53,966 nucleotides of DNA from Pirellulaceae bacterium (GTDB lineage: Bacteria > Planctomycetota > Planctomycetia > Pirellulales > Pirellulaceae). A program made the translations under genes and the position numbers. Below are positions 51,313 to 53,966 of this stretch, one piece after another (the first letter of the stretch is position 1; the number at the start of each line of letters is the position of its first letter). The notes under the pieces are model-generated. The model saw nothing but the letters and a program-made list of their open reading frames with translations, did not search any database and was not told where the DNA came from. The stretch covers positions 1 to 53,966 of the forward strand of contig JADYZV010000182.1 of NCBI GenBank assembly GCA_020852965.1, in the 5' to 3' direction.

Positions 51313-51840
51313 ATGGCTCAACAGGCGATTGAATTCCACTATCGTTTTTGCCCACAATGTGGAATCGACAACCCCTCGGTAGGGGATGCGCCGTTTCGCT
51401 GTAATGCTTGTGGCTTCGCCAATTTCTTCGGCCCCGTGGCGGCGGTGGGGGGGCTGATCGTCAACTCTGCCGGGCAAGTCTTGTTGGTTCGGCGTGCGCG
51501 CGACCCGGGAAAGGGTAAGTGGGGGCTGCCGGGCGGATTTGTCGATCGGGGCGAGACGATCGAACAGGCACTATGCCGCGAAATCGAAGAAGAAACCCAG
51601 TTGCGAGTGACCCAGCTCGACTATTTGACCAGTCACCCCAACACATATTGTTATCATGGAGTGATCGCACCGGTGGTCGACTTGTTCTACGTGTGTCGCG
51701 TCGATCCAAGCCGGCCACTGAGCCTTGCTGAAGACGAACTCGAACACTACGAATGGACTCGCCCATCCGCCGAGCATTTGGACAATATGGCCTTTCATTC
51801 CAATCGCGTTGCGCTGGAGCTGTGGGGGAAGGGCCGCTAA
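51313..51840 (+). CDS. NUDIX hydrolase with N-terminal zinc ribbon
   Basis: A 175-residue protein from the ATG at 51313. A zinc ribbon (CPQCG at about residues 13-17 and CNACG at about 30-34) precedes the NUDIX fold. The NUDIX box is complete: GGFVDRGETIEQALCREIEE, continuing ETQL, with the REIEEE glutamates that bind the metal. The zinc ribbon recalls NudC-type enzymes that act on NADH or NAD-capped RNA, although NudC is longer and has an extra N-terminal domain. The substrate is therefore open: ADP-ribose, NADH or another nucleotide. No operon partner is evident. Confidence 0.92.
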   Translation: MAQQAIEFHYRFCPQCGIDNPSVGDAPFRCNACGFANFFGPVAAVGGLIVNSAGQVLLVRRARDPGKGKWGLPGGFVDRGETIEQALCREIEEETQLRVTQLDYLTSHPNTYCYHGVIAPVVDLFYVCRVDPSRPLSLAEDELEHYEWTRPSAEHLDNMAFHSNRVALELWGKGR

Positions 51841-52093
51841 CCCGGATGATTCATGGCAGCTAGGGCAAGCAGCATAGGGCCTCCCCCCGCAGGGAGTGCA
51901 CGCATAATTCGGAGTTAACGCTAGTGACTTATCATAAAAGCTGCGGGCAAACCCCGCGTGCCGAAGCTCGCTGAAACCAAGCGTTTCATGCTTAGTGCTC
52001 AGTGAATGGTACGGCGGACGGCATAAGGGACTTTGGCCGCTCTCTTTGATCGTGTTCGTTTGGAATCTCTTCTTTTTTGCAGGAGCTTGAACC

Positions 52094-53587
52094 ATGAGAG
52101 GCGTGCATGTTCGGGAGGCTGCCTTATCGCTGCTTGGGATTTTTCTAATCTCCATCACTTGGTCGGTACCCAAAGCGAGCGCTCAGCCGACCGAATCGAA
52201 CAACTCGATCGCAAGTGCTTCGGAGTCGGACAACACGGCGAACGGCAATCCGGGGGGAGGTGCTGGTGCGAACTTCAGTCAATTGATGATGCTGATCCAG
52301 CAGACCATTGACCCCAATGATTGGATCGACAATAGCAATACCATGAGCCCCTTTCCCAATGGTGTTTATATTGATCCAGCAGGGCAGCTGAAACACCTCA
52401 GTTCGGACCCACGTGCGCTATGGTTAGCGCTCAGTACTTCGGCAAGCGAGCTGCGGCTGCCGTGGCGAACGGAGAGTCCCCTGCGCATCGTTTCGCTGCG
52501 GAAGCTCGATAGGGCGCTCGGAGAAATCGCTGCTGGCGGGCTGCGCGCATCTCACGAGCTCAAACACCTGGCTGGCCTGTCGCGCATCGAGTATGTACAA
52601 GTCGACGTGGCCAACGAAGATGTGCTGCTGGCGGGGCCTGCTACGGCTGGTCGGACTGGTGTGCCACAGGGATTCTATCTGGCGGACCTCGCGCTCTTTG
52701 TCGAACTAATCAGCTCGCGCACCACTCCATTTGGCTGTTCGATCGATCCGACCGACGCGGGCATCTTGGCAGCGCAGGAGTTGCTGAAGCCTGTCGGTGC
52801 TTTGAAACGCTTGGCGCACAACCCCAAGAAGTTCGTGGGCCAAATGCAAGACAAGATTGGCCCCCATCATGTACGCGTGTTCGGAATGCCGGCCAATTCG
52901 CCAGCCGCCATGGCGCTGGTGTTGGCGGACGAGCACATGAAGCAGGTCGGCTTCGAGACAGCCCAAACTCCGGTAGCCATCGATTCGTATTTCGAACACC
53001 TCGACCGGCAGTCCGATGTGCCGGCGCAGAGTTTGGTACGCTGGTGGTTTGCTTTCGCCAATGAACCGATTCGAGCCAATGAGGGCAAGGATCGCTTTCA
53101 ACTTCCCAACCGGTGTGTAGCCCTATTCAGCGAGCAACAGTGGATGAGCCTCGCTGGTCTCAAGCCGACAGGAGAGCAAGATGCGGCCGCTGACGCGTTC
53201 GCCAAGGGGATGACCGAATCGCTGGACAAGCTCCGCGACGTGCAGCCAGCCTATGCGCGCCTGTGCGCTATGTTTGAATCAGCGCTGGCATTGCAACTTG
53301 TGCTCGAATCCAATGGGCAACGCAACCTACACGCATGGTTTCCCAACTTGCAACAATACGGACGGGCCGCCTGTGATCCACAGATGGAACCCAAGTCGGT
53401 CACTGGCTTGACCGCATGGCACAAGCTCAAGCAGGGGACTGTGGTGGCAGTAGTGAGTGGTGGCGTGCGGATCGATGCCAAGTCGCTGGCTTCGCCGGAG
53501 CATTGGCAGTCAGTCTCCACGGACATCGAGCTACCGCTGTCGTCGACGCGCTTCGATGGGGACTCCAAGCATTGGTGGTGGGATTAG
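52094..53587 (+). CDS. Exported planctomycete protein, probably DUF1598
   Basis: A 497-residue protein with a signal peptide (residues about 8-31, ending ASAQP) and a CAGGAG site upstream of the ATG. A low-complexity Ser/Asn/Gly stretch (about 32-60) leads into a globular part. SQLMMLIQQTIDPNDWID and SPFPNGVYIDPAGQLKHL resemble the start of DUF1598, a family of exported planctomycete proteins without known function. Other distinctive segments are GVPQGFYLADLALFVELI and FGCSIDPTDAGI. No catalytic motif is recognised. It is the last gene in the window. Confidence 0.65.
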   Translation: MRGVHVREAALSLLGIFLISITWSVPKASAQPTESNNSIASASESDNTANGNPGGGAGANFSQLMMLIQQTIDPNDWIDNSNTMSPFPNGVYIDPAGQLKHLSSDPRALWLALSTSASELRLPWRTESPLRIVSLRKLDRALGEIAAGGLRASHELKHLAGLSRIEYVQVDVANEDVLLAGPATAGRTGVPQGFYLADLALFVELISSRTTPFGCSIDPTDAGILAAQELLKPVGALKRLAHNPKKFVGQMQDKIGPHHVRVFGMPANSPAAMALVLADEHMKQVGFETAQTPVAIDSYFEHLDRQSDVPAQSLVRWWFAFANEPIRANEGKDRFQLPNRCVALFSEQQWMSLAGLKPTGEQDAAADAFAKGMTESLDKLRDVQPAYARLCAMFESALALQLVLESNGQRNLHAWFPNLQQYGRAACDPQMEPKSVTGLTAWHKLKQGTVVAVVSGGVRIDAKSLASPEHWQSVSTDIELPLSSTRFDGDSKHWWWD

Positions 53588-53966
53588 CATATCATTCAGC
53601 CCCTCATTATTTTGCCTCGAGTCGCGTGGTGAGCAGGCACAATCATGGGGGCACGATGATGGACATGTTTCGGTGTAGGTGTTCAGCTAGAATTCCCGCC
53701 GGCTAGGTCCAGTAGTCAGGGCCGATTCGTGGCCATTGACGTGGAGCGCGGGTGTTAATCGAGCGAGTTGGGTATCCTGCGGCGTTCCATGCGTTTTGAT
53801 TGCTTCATCAATTTGATTGACGCGGAAGGGAAGTGGCACGGGGACACTCTACTTTCAAAGGGTGGCAGTTAACTGGACGCCGCTAGCAATGGAACATGGT
53901 CGATGCGGGTGCATTGGCAGTGTCGGGCTAACTATTTCCGAAAAACCGGCGGAAAACTTGTAAGAA
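53588..53966. other. Right-edge intergenic region
   Basis: About 380 bp without a recognisable gene. A 27-codon frame from the ATG at about 53789 ends in TAA near 53870 but has no support. The words GGCACGGGGACACTCTACTT at 53836-53855 resemble sequences seen near REP-associated transposase genes; no transposase is visible before the window ends. Confidence 0.4.

Noticed and set aside
53789-53870. 27-codon frame at the right edge as a truncated transposase
   Set aside because: It ends in a stop codon inside the window and shows no transposase motif. Only a short word resembles transposon-associated sequence.

Overview
The window looks like a chromosomal stretch of a Planctomycete, most likely a Pirellulaceae (Rhodopirellula/Blastopirellula-type) bacterium. 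The reasons are the lineage-typical families: a PVC-type dehydrogenase with a C-terminal heme-binding domain, a DUF1501 protein, an exported ThuA-domain protein, a PqaA-type protein and a probable DUF1598 protein. Many Sec/Tat-exported proteins, a kdsB gene (Kdo, so lipopolysaccharide), and intergenic regions rich in small palindromic repeats also fit. No tRNA, rRNA, CRISPR array, prophage or intact transposase gene was seen.

Layout. 1-5936 (+): three exported proteins (Gfo/Idh/MocA-like oxidoreductase, large heme-binding PVC dehydrogenase, ThuA-like protein), probably a periplasmic sugar-oxidation locus. 6447-14572: exported metallophosphoesterase, kdsB, exported squalene-cyclase-fold protein, alpha/beta hydrolase, orphan DNA methyltransferase, a eukaryote-like myo-inositol oxygenase and a DUF1501 protein. 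14673-20266 (-): a ribose/inositol-type sugar ABC transporter (binding lipoprotein, double ATPase, permease) with a LamG protein and a small membrane protein. 20500-24778: gamma-glutamyltransferase, an exported SAM methyltransferase and argH. 24832-32379 (+): exported HEAT/receiver-like protein, a sigma-54 activator with an altered GAFTGA loop, a lipase-like hydrolase and two translationally coupled membrane GTPases. 32681-32932: a 36-unit heptanucleotide array that begins exactly at the stop codon of a small gene. 32933-36789 (-): small unknown protein, PqaA-like protein, YceH, SDR. 37044-40262 (-): cytochrome c lipoprotein, ctaA and ctaB (heme A synthesis for an aa3-type oxidase). 40698-49911 (-): a complete nitrate-assimilation cluster. 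50525-53587: gatC, rpmB, a NUDIX hydrolase and a probable DUF1598 protein.

The nitrate cluster is the most coherent system. In transcription order it encodes a NirA-type siroheme reductase, a CysJ-like FAD/NADPH reductase whose flavodoxin domain is replaced by a 4-cysteine Fe-S domain, a NarK-type transporter, a DmsB-DmsC fusion (four Fe-S clusters plus membrane anchor) and a NarB/NasA-type molybdenum nitrate reductase. This predicts quinol-fed nitrate reduction followed by NADPH-fed nitrite reduction to ammonium. NirA and the flavoprotein share a short N-terminal motif that may be a docking element.

The other notable layer is the intergenic DNA. At least seven families of short palindromic or inverted repeats (called R1-R7 below) recur between genes and not inside them. 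One family (R1) shows a compensatory base-pair change in its hairpin stem, and three families occur as head-to-head inverted pairs. All family assignments come from reading the sequence by eye without database searches.
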